Below are positions 1 through 9,094 of a stretch of 12,409 bases of DNA, in pieces; the first letter of the stretch is position 1; each line of letters starts with the position of its first letter. Both the position numbers and the translations under genes were made by a program. A model generated the notes under the pieces. That model made no database searches. It had not been told where the DNA came from and saw only the letters and a list, made by a program, of their open reading frames with translations. Source of the DNA: Cladorrhinum sp. PSN259 (lineage: Eukaryota > Ascomycota > Sordariomycetes > Sordariales > Podosporaceae); assembly GCA_033725935.1 (NCBI GenBank), contig MU867182.1, forward strand, positions 1 through 12,409. The letters are read 5' to 3'.

Positions 1-894
1 TTTACTGAATTCTGCCTCCGTCGTATCCTTCAGATCCCTCTTTAATATCCCTTTTACTAAGACCGTAAAGGTTCTCTTTACCTCCTTTACCTCCTCTCCG
101 AATGCCTTCGTAATCCACTCCTTATTCGCGTCTTATATATACCATTCCTTTATTTTCGCCTCCTGGAAAGTAACCATTATGTCACCGCTCGGGAGCTTCC
201 TCGCCGTAACTGCCCCTTTCTTTTCAGACACTCCGTTTATTGCCTGAACGATCTCTTAAGGAGACCGCCGGGCAAGTGCCGGCGCGACTGAGCCACGTAC
301 TAAGACCTCTTTCCCAATACGCCCCGGTATAACCTTCTTTAGGGGCTCTTCGGCAGCCACTGCCGCCTAAGTGCGGGCTCCTATGCCCGGCCCCCCTCTC
401 TAGGAGCTGCTTTTTAAGGCTTTCTTCACCTTATTCTTTATTTTTTAAACCTCCTCTTTCAGCCCCCCGATTGCCTTCTGAACTTCTTCTATAATTGCCT
501 TCTATAGAGCCCCGAAATCAGCCCCTTTCGAAGGGGGGCCTTTCTCTTTTAAGACCTCGATTCTTATCCGTATCCTCGCGATTCTCTTTACGAGCTCGTC
601 GATTAGATAAAACGCTTTATTACTATCCTCTCCCGGGACCAAGTCCATTAGCAATCCTGCAATACCCTCTTCCTCTAGCCCCTCTAAAAACTTCCGCTGC
701 CCTCCCTTATCCTCGTCCTCATCCTCATCATCTCCGCTTTTATCAGCTCCCTCCTCCATTTCCTCGTCTTCGTCAATTAGCGTCGTTCTGGTTGGCTGGG
801 ATCTTCCGGGCAGTGGGGCAAGCCTTACTGCAGAACTTTTTCTGGTCGCGGTCGCCCTCTTTCCCCCGCCTCTTCCCCCCGTCTTTGGAGGCAT
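1..894 (-). pseudogene. Tad-like LINE ORF1 (gag-like RNA-binding protein), 5' part, RIP-damaged
   Basis: One frame of 298 codons runs from an ATG at 894 to the window edge, where it is cut off. It starts MPPKTGGRGGGKR, which is basic and Gly-rich. An acidic stretch follows (runs of D and E near residues 40-65), then a helical charged region. The last 90 or so residues read like the domain that precedes the zinc knuckles in fungal Tad-clade ORF1 proteins: an EIVQAINGVSEKKGAV segment, an LPSGDIMVTFQ segment and an RTFTVLVKGILKRDL segment. About six in-frame TAG or TAA codons interrupt it, the first at 499-501, each explicable as a former CAG, CAA or TGG. The expected CCHC knuckles and ORF2 would lie beyond the left edge. 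In this class ORF1 binds element RNA. The G+C content is higher and the damage milder than in the neighbouring gypsy fragment. Naming to clade is from memory of the family. Confidence 0.72.
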
Positions 895-1036
895 CGCGAC
901 GACGCGCCACGCCCCCCGCTGGTTGGAAGCCGTCGTCGAGGGATAGAGCTTTTTAAGCTCGATTGAATGATGGTATTTTCGTACGTTTTGTCGGCTAAAG
1001 AAATATTTATCCCTTTATAATAAAAAATATCCTAGA
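895..1036. other. LINE 5' flank and junction with gypsy copy A; no gene seen
   Basis: The bases just upstream of the LINE ATG (895 to about 960, CG-rich) could be its 5' untranslated leader. It contains a short perfect palindrome at about 950-964, GAGCTT-TTT-AAGCTC. Composition then becomes very AT-rich, and by about 1037 the sequence aligns to the gypsy integrase region. I found no target-site duplication and no coding sequence here. Confidence 0.4.
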
Positions 1037-1607
1037 TGTATGATTAGTATATAACTTTAGCAATATAAAGTTAATAAATATATTATTATTCTTCGGAAAT
1101 TATAGATATTAACTAAAATTACGTTAAGGATTAGCGGCTAATATACCTAAAGTAACGATATATATAGGACGGTTATAAGAAATATATAATATATTAAAAA
1201 AAATACTCGAATTCGTCTAAAAATAAATATGTATTTATTATAATAAATGAAAGGTTAAAAAGCCTCTATTTAAAGAAGGAGATAAATTATTTCTTCTTAT
1301 TTATAACCTCTATATAAAACGACTAAATAGGAAACTTAACTTCAAGAAAATCGGGCCGTTTAAGATTAAAAAAAAGATTTCGATATTAACCTATAAACTA
1401 ATCTTACCCGATTTTATAAGAATACGAATTAAAATATTCTATATTTCCTTAATTAAACCTATATTAAATAAAGCTAGACTTAAGACGTAGCTTAAGGTAA
1501 TTAACGATAAAGAAAAATTCGACGTTAAAGATATCTTAAATTCCCGAATTAATAATAATATATTCTAATATCTTATTAAATAATTTAATTACGGATTAGA
1601 ATCTAGT
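1037..1607 (+). pseudogene. Ty3/gypsy pol fragment, copy A: integrase C-terminus plus truncated chromodomain
   Basis: This stretch aligns colinearly with 5958-6520 of copy C, with most differences being C to T or G to A. The same landmarks can be read: PLFKEGDKLFLLI, RKLNFKKIGPFKI, FYISLIKP and, near the end, FDVKDILNSRI and NYGLES. These are the integrase C-terminal domain of Ty3/gypsy elements followed by the start of a chromodomain. It is the most heavily mutated of the three copies (many Ile, Lys and Asn codons from AT drift, several stops). The chromodomain is cut at the residue before the conserved Trp-Glu-Pro, exactly where the palindrome's terminal TGTTACAACC begins. The missing remainder does not appear on the far side of the palindrome. 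Confidence 0.85.
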
Positions 1608-2110
1608 TGTTACAACCTGCACCGGGTAGGGTTCAGACTGCAAGGCAGTACGCCTGGGGTAATATGACAGGGGAATCGAAGGTTGCGGGACGCTCTTAGA
1701 CGGGGTCAATCACTGTCAACTAATAGGTAGCTCTATAAAGTATCGCTTATGAGTATTATAGATAATAAACGTGATATTGCTTGCGTGAGGAACCAAGTCC
1801 TTACGATGGGGAGTGCCTAGCACTTTTTCTACTTATAGTGAAGCTATCTATATACATTTCCTAGGTATTTTGTACCTTGCTCAGTGTGCTCAGTGGTCTT
1901 GGCGGCTGAGCATACTAAGTAACCTTCTGGGTCTTGGGTGCTCAGTGTGCTTAGTGGTCTTGGCAACTGATCACACTAAGCACTCCTTGATTAGTCTGCT
2001 CCGGGACTCTATAGGTCTTTCCATCCCTGGCCCAATAATTGGCTATAGACTACGCGGTGTCCTGCATTAGGGTCCGTATACGGGGGAGATTTATACGCAA
2101 GGCATAATAC
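1608..2110 (-). mobile_element. LTR-like 3' end of gypsy copy B (left outer end of palindrome)
   Basis: About 500 bp of non-coding sequence lies between the outer terminus TGTTACAACC and a pyrimidine tract at 2112-2123, which in pol sense is a purine tract. Its mirror is 7262-7753. Position after pol and a terminus of the TG...CA type fit a 3' LTR of a gypsy element. I could not find a matching inner TG terminus, so the inner boundary is only a guess. Within it sit two tandem dyad repeats (1879-1980). The short open frame across 1813-2070 has no recognisable protein character and I regard it as chance. Confidence 0.5.
1879..1980. repeat. Two tandem 41-bp units (period 61 bp), each a hairpin, in the LTR-like region
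   Basis: Unit 1 (1879-1919) and unit 2 (1940-1980) share GCTCAGTGTGCT, AGTGGTCTTGGC and a final ACTAAG. The two ends of each unit are near-perfect inverted complements (CTCAGTGTGCTCAG against CTGAGCATACTAAG in unit 1). Each unit could therefore form a stem of about 14 bp. Degraded counterparts occur in the right arm at about 7396-7485. Confidence 0.75.
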
Positions 2111-2128
2111 GTTTCCCCTCCTTTATAA

Positions 2129-2143
2129 TCTTCGCCTCGAAGA
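2129..2143. repeat. Small hairpin beside a polypyrimidine tract, conserved in both arms
   Basis: TCTTCG-CCT-CGAAGA is a perfect 6-bp stem with a 3-nt loop. The mirrored site at 7229-7245 keeps a 7-bp stem with a different loop (GTCTTCG-GAA-CGAAGAC). In pol sense the hairpin is followed at once by a purine run (right arm 7249-7261, AGAGGAGGGGAAA), a candidate polypurine tract for plus-strand priming. The role is inferred from position only. Confidence 0.4.
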
Positions 2144-2210
2144 CTTTCTGACGCTAGGAAATTTGTCGTTGTGACTGTGAGCTTTTCTCCCTTTTATCTA
2201 GTCCTTTAAA

Positions 2211-2861
2211 ATGTCTGCTAATAGGGTGCAGAAGAAATCTAAAAAGAAATCGTAACCGCGGTCCTTAACTGATCGTCGTTATTCTCTAATAGAGTATATT
2301 AATACCTTTAGTCTCGCTATACCTGTCGATTGCTCTCGTTATAAGCGGTTAGGTCTCTCCGATTATAAGGCTACGGATCGGAGTTTATCGTGCTAGAATT
2401 GTTTCGACGCTAGGGCGAATGGTTGCAATATTTATAGTAAGCTTACGGCGGTCCTTCGGGGTTTATTAGACTAAAAACGACGACTTAATTAAGAGAAGGA
2501 GGATACTTTATCGAAGTTCTAAGAGGTTATTACGAAACTTGCCCGTTTTAAGACCCAGTCTCGTGCTTTAGAACGGAAGGCGGGTAAGGCATTTTCTCGA
2601 GAGTATACATTGTTCCGGGAGCAAGAGGCGGAAGAAGCGGGGGAATAGGCAGATCCCCTTACCGTTACTCCGGGATCGGGGTTCCTAGCCTCAGAGGTCG
2701 ATCCTTTTTAGTTATCCTTTAAGGACGTTAGTAACCCTGATTGGTTTGTATCTTTAGGGGTTGACTAGTCGAACCTGGATCTAAATTTTGCATCTTAGGT
2801 CGATCTAGGTTCTATCGGTAGAATTACTAGAGCTTCTCCGAGCAGTCTAAAAGATCGATAG
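2211..2861 (+). pseudogene. Antisense accessory ORF of the gypsy element (left arm): zinc-cluster plus coiled-coil protein, RIP-damaged
   Basis: ATG at 2211 opens a frame of 217 codons ending in TAG at 2859-2861, with no frameshift and nine internal TAA/TAG codons. It starts MSANRVQKKS. Residues 41-72 hold cysteines or RIP-type Tyr replacements in the order C41-x2-Y44-x7-Y52-x8-C61-x2-C64-x7-C72, close to a Zn2Cys6 cluster if Y44 and Y52 were Cys. A Lys/Glu/Leu-rich, probably coiled-coil region follows (about 77-135), then an acidic, Ser/Pro-containing tail. The frame runs opposite to pol and overlaps the last ~200 nt of pol tail to tail. The same protein is readable in the right arm, so it belongs to the element. 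Antisense ORFs of this type beside fungal gypsy elements are familiar to me, but I know of no assigned function; DNA or nucleic-acid binding is an inference from the Cys pattern. Confidence 0.7.
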
Positions 2862-4670
2862 GTTCCCACGAGTTAGATTCTAATCCGTAATTAAGCCATT
2901 TAATAAGATATTAAAGTTCGTTATTACTGATTCGGGAATCTAGGATATCTTCGACGTTAAACTCTTCTTCGTTATTTACTACCTCGAGCTGCGTCTCGAG
3001 TCTGGCTTTTCTTAGTGCGGGTTTAAGCAGGGAAATATAGAATACTTTAGTTCGTACTCTTATAGAATCGGATAAGATAAGTTCATAGTTTAATATCGAA
3101 ACTTTCCTTTTAATTTTAAACGGTCCGATTTTCTTAAAATCGAGTTTCCTGCTTAGGCGTTTCGTATAAAGGTTACGTATAAGAAGAAACACTTTATCTC
3201 CCTCCTCGAGGGGAGGTCCCTCGACCTTATATTTATCGTAGTAAGTGCGTATTTATTCTCGGACGAATTCGAGTGTTTCCTTCAGCATATCGTGCATTTC
3301 CTGCAGCCGTCCTGCACGTACCGTTGCTCTAGGTATATTAGCTACTGGTCCCTAACGTAGCTTTAGCTGGTACCCGTAATTAGCGAAGAATAGTAATACA
3401 TTCGTTGACTCTATACTGCTAGAGTTATATACTAATTATACCGTTAGTAATAAGTTAACCTAATTATCCTGCTTAAAGTTAATATAATACCGAAGGTATT
3501 ATTCAATAACCTGGTTAAGCCGTTCGGTCTGTCTATCAGTCTGGGGGTAGAACGTGGTCGAGAGCTTGGATTTAACGTCCAGTCGTTTTATTAAGGCTTG
3601 CCAAAACTTAGATATGAATAGCTTGTCTCTGTCCGAAGTAATGTCATCTAGCAACCCGTATTAGCTCACGATATTCCGTTCAAAATAATAGGCTAGTTAT
3701 TCTGCCATAGTGGTTTCTCTGAAGGGTATAAAATAGGCCCACTTAATAAGTCTATTAACCACTACCCAGATAAAGTCGTATCTGATGTCTATTCCATCTG
3801 GTACCGTTAAATTAGGGAGCTTAGTAATAAAGTCCATCGATATAGATCCCCATACTCGTTCTGCGGTAAGGAGAGGTTCGAGTAATCCATACGGCTTATA
3901 TCTTACCGCCTTACTCTTAATGCACATTTCGCATTCTCTAACTATCTCTTCTACTACCTTTTTCATTCTTAGGAACGTATAATATTATTATACGCGTTCA
4001 AGCGTTTTCTTGATTCCTAGGTATCCTCTAAATTTATCTTCGTGCAGCTTAATAACACACGCTCGTCTCTTGTCCACTAGTACGTATGCTTTATTAAGGT
4101 ATTATATTAGGTCGTTATCCTCGGGTCTTACCCGTAACTCTAGTTCTTCTATTTTATCCTTATCGACGTCTCGTCGTTTGGCCTGGAATTCATAATCTTC
4201 CCACTCCGTATGGTAGGTTCTGGCGCAGTCCTCCCAGATCTGAATTACATATTCTAAGATTCCGTCCTTTTCCTTAAAAAGTGGTACTACGTTGTATTTC
4301 TTATTACCCTTATGGTCGGGTCTTCTACTAAGCGCGTTTACTCTAGCGTTTTCTTTTCCCTTAATATAGTGGATACGGAAGTTAAAGGGGGCTAGGAATT
4401 CTGCCTATCGTATTTATCTAGGACTTAGTTCCTTAGTAACGAAGTACTTTAAGTTCCGGTAATCTATAAAAATATCCACTAGTTCTTTAGTCCTACTGAG
4501 ATAAGGTCTCTATTTATCGAATGCCTCGATGACGGCCATGAGTTCCTTATTATAGATTAGGTAGTTAAGTACTGGTCTAAAGATCTTTTTCGAAACGAAT
4601 CCTACGGGATATCGCCCGTTGTCGAAGTATTAATAAAGCTCTACTCTAATAGCAAAGTCTGATACATCCA
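2665..4670 (-). pseudogene. Ty3/gypsy pol, copy B: RNase H, integrase and chromodomain (5'-truncated)
   Basis: A minus-strand frame begins inside RNase H (DVSDFAI, then YFDNGRYPVGFVSKK) at the palindrome centre. It continues through the integrase zinc domain (LHEDKFRGYLGIKKTL, then CEMC at the second half of the HHCC finger). The catalytic core follows (WGSISMDFITKLP, then a stop-free stretch around 3697-3966), then the integrase C-terminus (2911-3192, stop-free: FLLIRNLYTKRLSRKLDFKK and ISLLKPALRKARLETQL). It ends with a chromodomain (FNVEDILDSRI, LQYLIK-type core). The probable stop is TAA at 2665-2667, matched by a TAA in copy C. Reverse transcriptase, protease and gag are absent. This is the best preserved of the three copies. 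The chromodomain marks the element as a chromovirus; in that family the domain steers integration to modified chromatin. Confidence 0.9.
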
Positions 4671-4728
4671 TTAATAGCGAATTAATATTACGGATGCCAG
4701 ATTTCAGCAGACCTTTTTAAGTCGAGAC
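4671..4728. other. Spacer at the centre of the palindrome
   Basis: Homology between the arms stops at 4670 and 4729, both inside the RNase H motif ETDASDFAI. On the right side the copy C frame can be read a few codons further upstream (PF-stop-VETDA from about 4712). On the left, copy B reads NSLLMDVSDFA. The junction of two truncated elements therefore lies within roughly 4680-4711. I see no extra gene and no motif there. Confidence 0.75.
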
Positions 4729-6733
4729 GGATGCATTAGACTTTGCCATAGGAGCAGAGTTTTATTAATATTTCGATAACGGGCGATACCCCGTAGGATT
4801 CGTTTCGAAAAAGATCTCTAGACTAGCACTCAATTATCTAATTTATAATAAGGAGCTTATGGCTATTATCGAAGCATTCGATAAATAGAGACCTTATTTT
4901 AGTAAGATTAAGGAACTAGTAGATATTTTTATAGACTATCGGAACTTAAAGTACTTTGTTATTAAGGAACTAAGTCTTAGATAAGTACGATAAGCAGAAT
5001 TCCTAGCCCTCTTTAACTTCCGTATTTACTATATTAAGGGAAAAGAAAACGTTAGAGTAAACGCGTTTAGTAGAAGACCCGACTATAAAGGTAATAAGAA
5101 GTACGACGTAGTACCATTTTTTAAGGAAAAGGACGGAACCCTAGAATATGTAATTTAGATCTAGGAGGATTGCGCCAGAACCTATTATATAGAGTGGGAA
5201 GATTACGAATTTTAGGCTAAATGACGAGATATCGACGAGGATAAAATGGAAGAACTGGAATTACGGGTAAGACCCGAGGATAACGACCTAATATAATACC
5301 TTAATAAAGTATACGTATTAGTGGACAAGAGACGAGCGTGTGTTATTAAGCTGTATGAAGATAAATTTAGAGGATACTTAGGAATTAAGAAAACGCTTGA
5401 ATGCGTATAATAATATTACGTGTTCTTAAGAATGAAAAAGGTAATAAAAGAGATGGTTAGAGAATACGAAATATATATTAAGAGTAAAGCGGTAAGATAT
5501 AAGCTGTACGGACTATTCGAACCTCTCTTTACAGTAGAATGAGCATAGGGATCCATATCGATGGATTTTATTACTAAGCTCCCTGACTTAACGGTACTAG
5601 ATAGAATAGACGTTAAATACGACTTTATTTAGGTAATGGTTAATAGACTCACTAAGTGGGCTTATTTTATACCCTTTAGAGAAACTATTACGGCAGAATA
5701 ACTAGCTTACTATTTCGAACGGAATATCGTGAGCTAATACGGGTTGCTAGATAATATTATTTCGGATAGAGATAAGTTATTTATATTTAAGTTTTGGCAA
5801 GCCCTGATAAAACGACTGGACGTTAAATCTAAGCTCTCGACCGCGTTTTACCCCTAGACTGATGGATAGACCGAACGATTTAACCAGGTTATTAAATAAT
5901 ACTTTCGGTGCTATATTAACTTTAAGCAGGATAACTGGGTTAATCTGTTACTAACGGCATAATTGGCATATAACTCTAGCAGCATAGAGTTAACGAATAT
6001 ATTACTATTCTTCGCTAATTACGGGTATTAGCTAGAGCTACGTTAGGGACCAGCAGCTAATGTACCTAGAGCAGCGGTACGCGTAAGACGGTTACAGGAA
6101 ATGTACGATATGCTGAAGGAAATACTCGAATTCGTCCGGGAACGAATGCGCATTTATTACGATAAATATAAGGTCGAGGGACCTCCTTTTAAGGAGGGAG
6201 ATAAAGTATTTCTTCTTATACGTAACCTTTATACGAAACGACTAAGTAGGAAACTCGATTTTAAGAAAATCGGACCGTTTAAAATTAAGAGGAAAGTTTC
6301 GATATTAAACTATAAACTTATCTTACCCGATTCTATAAAAGTACGAACTAAAGTATTTTATATTTCCTTACTTAAACCCGTACTAAAGAGAGCTAGACTC
6401 GAGACGTAGCTTAAGGTGGTAGATAACGAAGAAGAATTCGACGTCGAAAATATCCTAGATTCCCGAATTAATAATAACGAACTTTAATATCTTATTAAAT
6501 AGCTCGATTACGGACTAGAATCTAACTTATAGGAACCTATCGATCTTTTAGACTGCTCGGAAAAGCTCCAGCAATTCCACCGATAGAATCCAGATCGACC
6601 TAGGATATAAAATTTAGATCTAAATTCGATTAGTCAACCCCTGAGGAGATAAGCTAGTTAGGGTTACTAACGTCCCTAAAGGATAACTGGAAAGGATCGA
6701 CCCTTAAGACTGGGAACTCTGATCCCGGAATAA
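4712..6733 (+). pseudogene. Ty3/gypsy pol, copy C: RNase H, integrase and chromodomain (5'-truncated)
   Basis: One frame runs from the RNase H motif ETDALDFAIGA (4724) to a TAA at 6731-6733 without a frameshift, with dozens of TAA/TAG and a few TGA. RNase H lies at about 4724-5060 (IDYRNLKYF, FRIYYIKGKENVR, SRRPDYK). The integrase zinc domain is near 5365-5500; its second His is Tyr and its CxxC has become Y-x2-Y. The catalytic triad is intact: Asp at 5564-5566 (SMDFITKLP), Asp at 5765-5767 (SDRDK) and Glu at 5873-5875, with 35 residues between the last two (DD35E). The integrase C-terminus at 6101-6409 is stop-free. The chromodomain is at about 6431-6600 (FDVENILDSRI ... EPIDLL ... LQQFHR). 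The 5' half of the element is missing. Confidence 0.9.
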
Positions 6734-7166
6734 CAGTAGAAGAGTCTGCCTGTTCCCCCGCTTCCTTCGCCTCTTGCCCACGGAGCAATTAGTACTCTCG
6801 AGAAAATGCCTTACCCGCTTTTAATTCTAGCGTACGAGATTAGGCTTCTAATCGCAGAAGCTTTGAGAACGTCTCCTTTTTCTCTTTATTAAGACGTTAC
6901 TTCTTATTAAGTAAACTGTAAAGTACCGCCGTAGGTTCGCTATAAATATTACAGTCCCTTATATTCGTATTGACGCAGTTTTAGTAATGAAGACTGCGAT
7001 CCGTAGCCTTATAGTTCGTAAGACGTAACCGCTTATAGCGAGAATAATCGACAGATATAGCGAGACCGAAGATATTAGTATATTCGTATAAAGAATAACG
7101 TCGTTCGGTAAAAGACCGTAGTTGCGATTTCCCTTTAGATTTCTTCTGCACCCTATTAGCAGATAT
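6537..7166 (-). pseudogene. Antisense accessory ORF of the gypsy element (right arm), start codon lost
   Basis: This mirror copy of the 2211-2861 gene has 210 codons in one frame, ending at TAG (6537-6539). The start is ATA at 7164-7166 where the left arm has ATG, a TpG to TpA change expected from RIP. It reads SANRVQKKSKGKSQ, RRYSLYEYTN, CNIYSEPTAVL and KAGKAFSREY. Seven internal TAA/TAG codons are present. Relative to the left copy, seven codons are missing in the coiled-coil part, an in-frame deletion. Several zinc-cluster Cys have become Tyr, while N-C and the last Cys of the cluster remain. Frame conservation across an in-frame indel between two copies is the main evidence that this was a real protein. 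A GTG upstream at 7200-7202 is in frame but is not needed as the start. Confidence 0.66.
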
Positions 7167-7261
7167 TTCGAGGATTAGATGAAAGGGAGAACTTACAGTC
7201 ACAACGACAAATTTCTTAGCGTTAGAAAGTCTTCGGAACGAAGACTATAGAGGAGGGGAAA

Positions 7262-7753
7262 CGTATTACGCCTCGCGCGTAAGTTTTCCCCCGTATACGG
7301 ACCGTAATGCAGGGTATCACGCAGACTATAGCTAATTATTGGGCCAGGGATGTAAAAGACCTATAAGTCCGGGAAAGCTAATTAGAGAGTTGCTCTGTGT
7401 GATCTGTGCTAAGACTATAGAGCAGATAGAGCATTGAGAGTTACCTTGTATAATCTATGCCAAAACTATAGAGCAGATAAAGTAAGGTACGAAATACCTA
7501 GAAAAGATATGTAGATAGCTTTACTATAAGTAGGAAGAGTGCTGGGCACTCCCTATCGTAAGGACTTGGTTCCTTACGCAAGTAATTCAATCGTTCATTA
7601 TCTATAATACTTAAAGCGATATTTTGTAGAGCTACCTGTTAGTTGATAATAATTGACCCCGTCTAAGAGCGTCCCGTAACCTTCGATTCCCTGTTATATT
7701 ACCCCAGGCGTACTGCCTTGCAGTCTGAACCCTACCCGGTGCAGGTTGTAATA
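7262..7753 (+). mobile_element. LTR-like 3' end of gypsy copy C (right outer end of palindrome)
   Basis: This is the mirror of 1608-2110. It follows a candidate polypurine tract (7249-7261, AGAGGAGGGGAAA) and a hairpin (7229-7245), and ends in GGTTGTAATA, the RIPped form of GGTTGTAACA. A degraded version of the tandem dyads lies at about 7396-7485. The inner boundary is uncertain because no TG terminus follows the purine tract. No coding sequence was seen. Confidence 0.5.
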
Positions 7754-9094
7754 GTTAGGCGGGGTAGCCAGGTAGCAGGTGTTACCGAAGTGGTGTAAGA
7801 CCCGGTCGAGCAGCGGATTACGCAGATTCATAAAACGTAAGCGAAGCGGTTCGAAGAAAGGCAATAATAGATCATTAAAGCCGGCGACGATAAAGCAGAG
7901 CCCAATCTATGGTTACGGCGTGTTGGGTGGGCCTAGTATTTATAAGGATTGGATAAAGCTAGGTTACGGGAGACGGTCGGCCCAGTCAAGGAGGAAGAAG
8001 CCGTATTATAACAGATATATGATGGTTTAGAACGGGTTTTAAATCAGGCCCAAGTGGCGGTAGCAGGTATGCCACGCGGGCATGCCGTATTATTTGAGGT
8101 TAACCGGAAGTAAGCAGATGTTAAGCTATATAAGCTATTCGATAGCCGGATAGAGGACGATTTATGGGCCCGATATAAGGATATTTTCAGAAAGTTATTA
8201 TATTTCATTTAGCGAACCTAAGAGTGGAAGGATAAAGACCGGCCGCCGTACGAGTTTACGGAGGACTAAGGCGATTTATTTAACGCGTATGAAGAGGCCG
8301 TCGAGTAATCGGGATCCGAGGTCGATATGGCTAAAATAGACCGATTATATTTAGATATTATAGTCGTATTTTTCAATTACTAGTATAATCATACGAATTA
8401 CGAAAACGCTATCATTAGCGGATTAGCGGTTATAGGCATACGGGAAGATAGTGGATAGGAAAAGGTAAAGAATTATATACCCGTATATTCGGCAGTGATT
8501 AAGGTAGTACGGATGTTGGTAGTATATTAAGCTATCGTGGAGCAGTAAGATCAGATCGAGCATTTATAGAAAAAGAAGGGAATATAAGAGGATAAAGCGA
8601 GAGTAGTAGCTACCGGATTATTTAAGATTATCCGTAGCAAGGTATAACGGTTTATGACATTAATAATAGATCGTATAGGGCCGACCCCAATAGATTGGAT
8701 TTTCGAGTCGCGTATATATGGAATGCGAATTCGGTTTACGACGATAGTAACGCTAGTAATTAATTAGATTAGGGAACGGATTTTATACTAGCGGATTCGA
8801 TTTATTATAAGCGAATTATCGGATATATTACACGGGTTATTTGATAAGAATCGGGCAGTAATGGGCCAGTTATTAATAGTCGACGATGAGAATTTTGCGA
8901 TAGTCCTATAGATCCTATAGGAGAAAATCGAGGACGATTATAGCGAGGATAAGGTTCGATATTCGTTTTTATAGGATGATCGGAATATATGGGTCGCTAA
9001 CGGTAAAGGGTGGATTTTAAAGCAGATTTTCTAAATAAAGGCGAGGCAAACAGAGTAGATTTTAAGCAATAATAACGACGTAATTCCGTATCGG

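Larger units (their letters stand above)
1608..4670. repeat. Left arm of a giant inverted repeat (palindrome), ~3.06 kb
   Basis: The reverse complement of this arm matches 4729-7753 throughout. Matching landmarks are the outer end TGTTACAACCTGC (1608-1620, against 7741-7753 with one C to T change), the LTR-like zone, an antisense ORF, the chromodomain, integrase and RNase H. Most mismatches are transitions. There are also true differences: a 21-nt length difference in the antisense ORF and several transversions. The arms were therefore either separate family members or have been diverging for a long time. This arm is on the whole less RIP-damaged than the right one. Confidence 0.92.
4729..7753. 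repeat. Right arm of the giant inverted repeat, ~3.03 kb
   Basis: This is the inverted partner of 1608-4670, in the same order read outward from the centre: RNase H, integrase, chromodomain, antisense ORF, hairpin with purine tract, LTR-like sequence, terminal GCAGGTTGTAATA. It carries more C-to-T and G-to-A changes than the left arm. The five bases outside each end (CTAGT on the left, GTTAG on the right) do not form a convincing target-site duplication. Confidence 0.92.

Noticed and set aside
495..956. Open frame of 153 codons on the plus strand
   Set aside because: It is the shadow of the LINE ORF1 on the minus strand; it is Pro/Arg/Ser/Leu-rich as expected from complementing a GC-rich acidic coding region, with no domain.
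1879..1980. CRISPR-like repeat array
   Set aside because: There are only two units, each self-complementary and duplicated in the other arm, within a eukaryotic retroelement; this is not an array.
1813..2070. 85-codon open frame in the LTR-like region
   Set aside because: It spans the tandem dyads, has no counterpart frame in the right arm and no recognisable protein features.
3785..4195. Two small plus-strand open frames
   Set aside because: They are antisense shadows of the well-supported integrase-coding sequence of copy B.
4600..4800. Palindrome as a pure assembly artefact
   Set aside because: The arms differ by many independent transitions and an in-frame indel, so one arm is not a mirrored copy of the other's reads. 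The centre still deserves read-level confirmation.
1602..7759. Possible target-site duplication around the palindrome (CTAG at 1603-1606 and TTAG at 7755-7758)
   Set aside because: Only three of four bases agree, the mismatch is not in a CpA context, and extending to five bases makes it worse.
7779..8030. 83-codon open frame near the start of the helicase region
   Set aside because: It is in a different frame from the continuous helicase homology and does not resemble a protein family.
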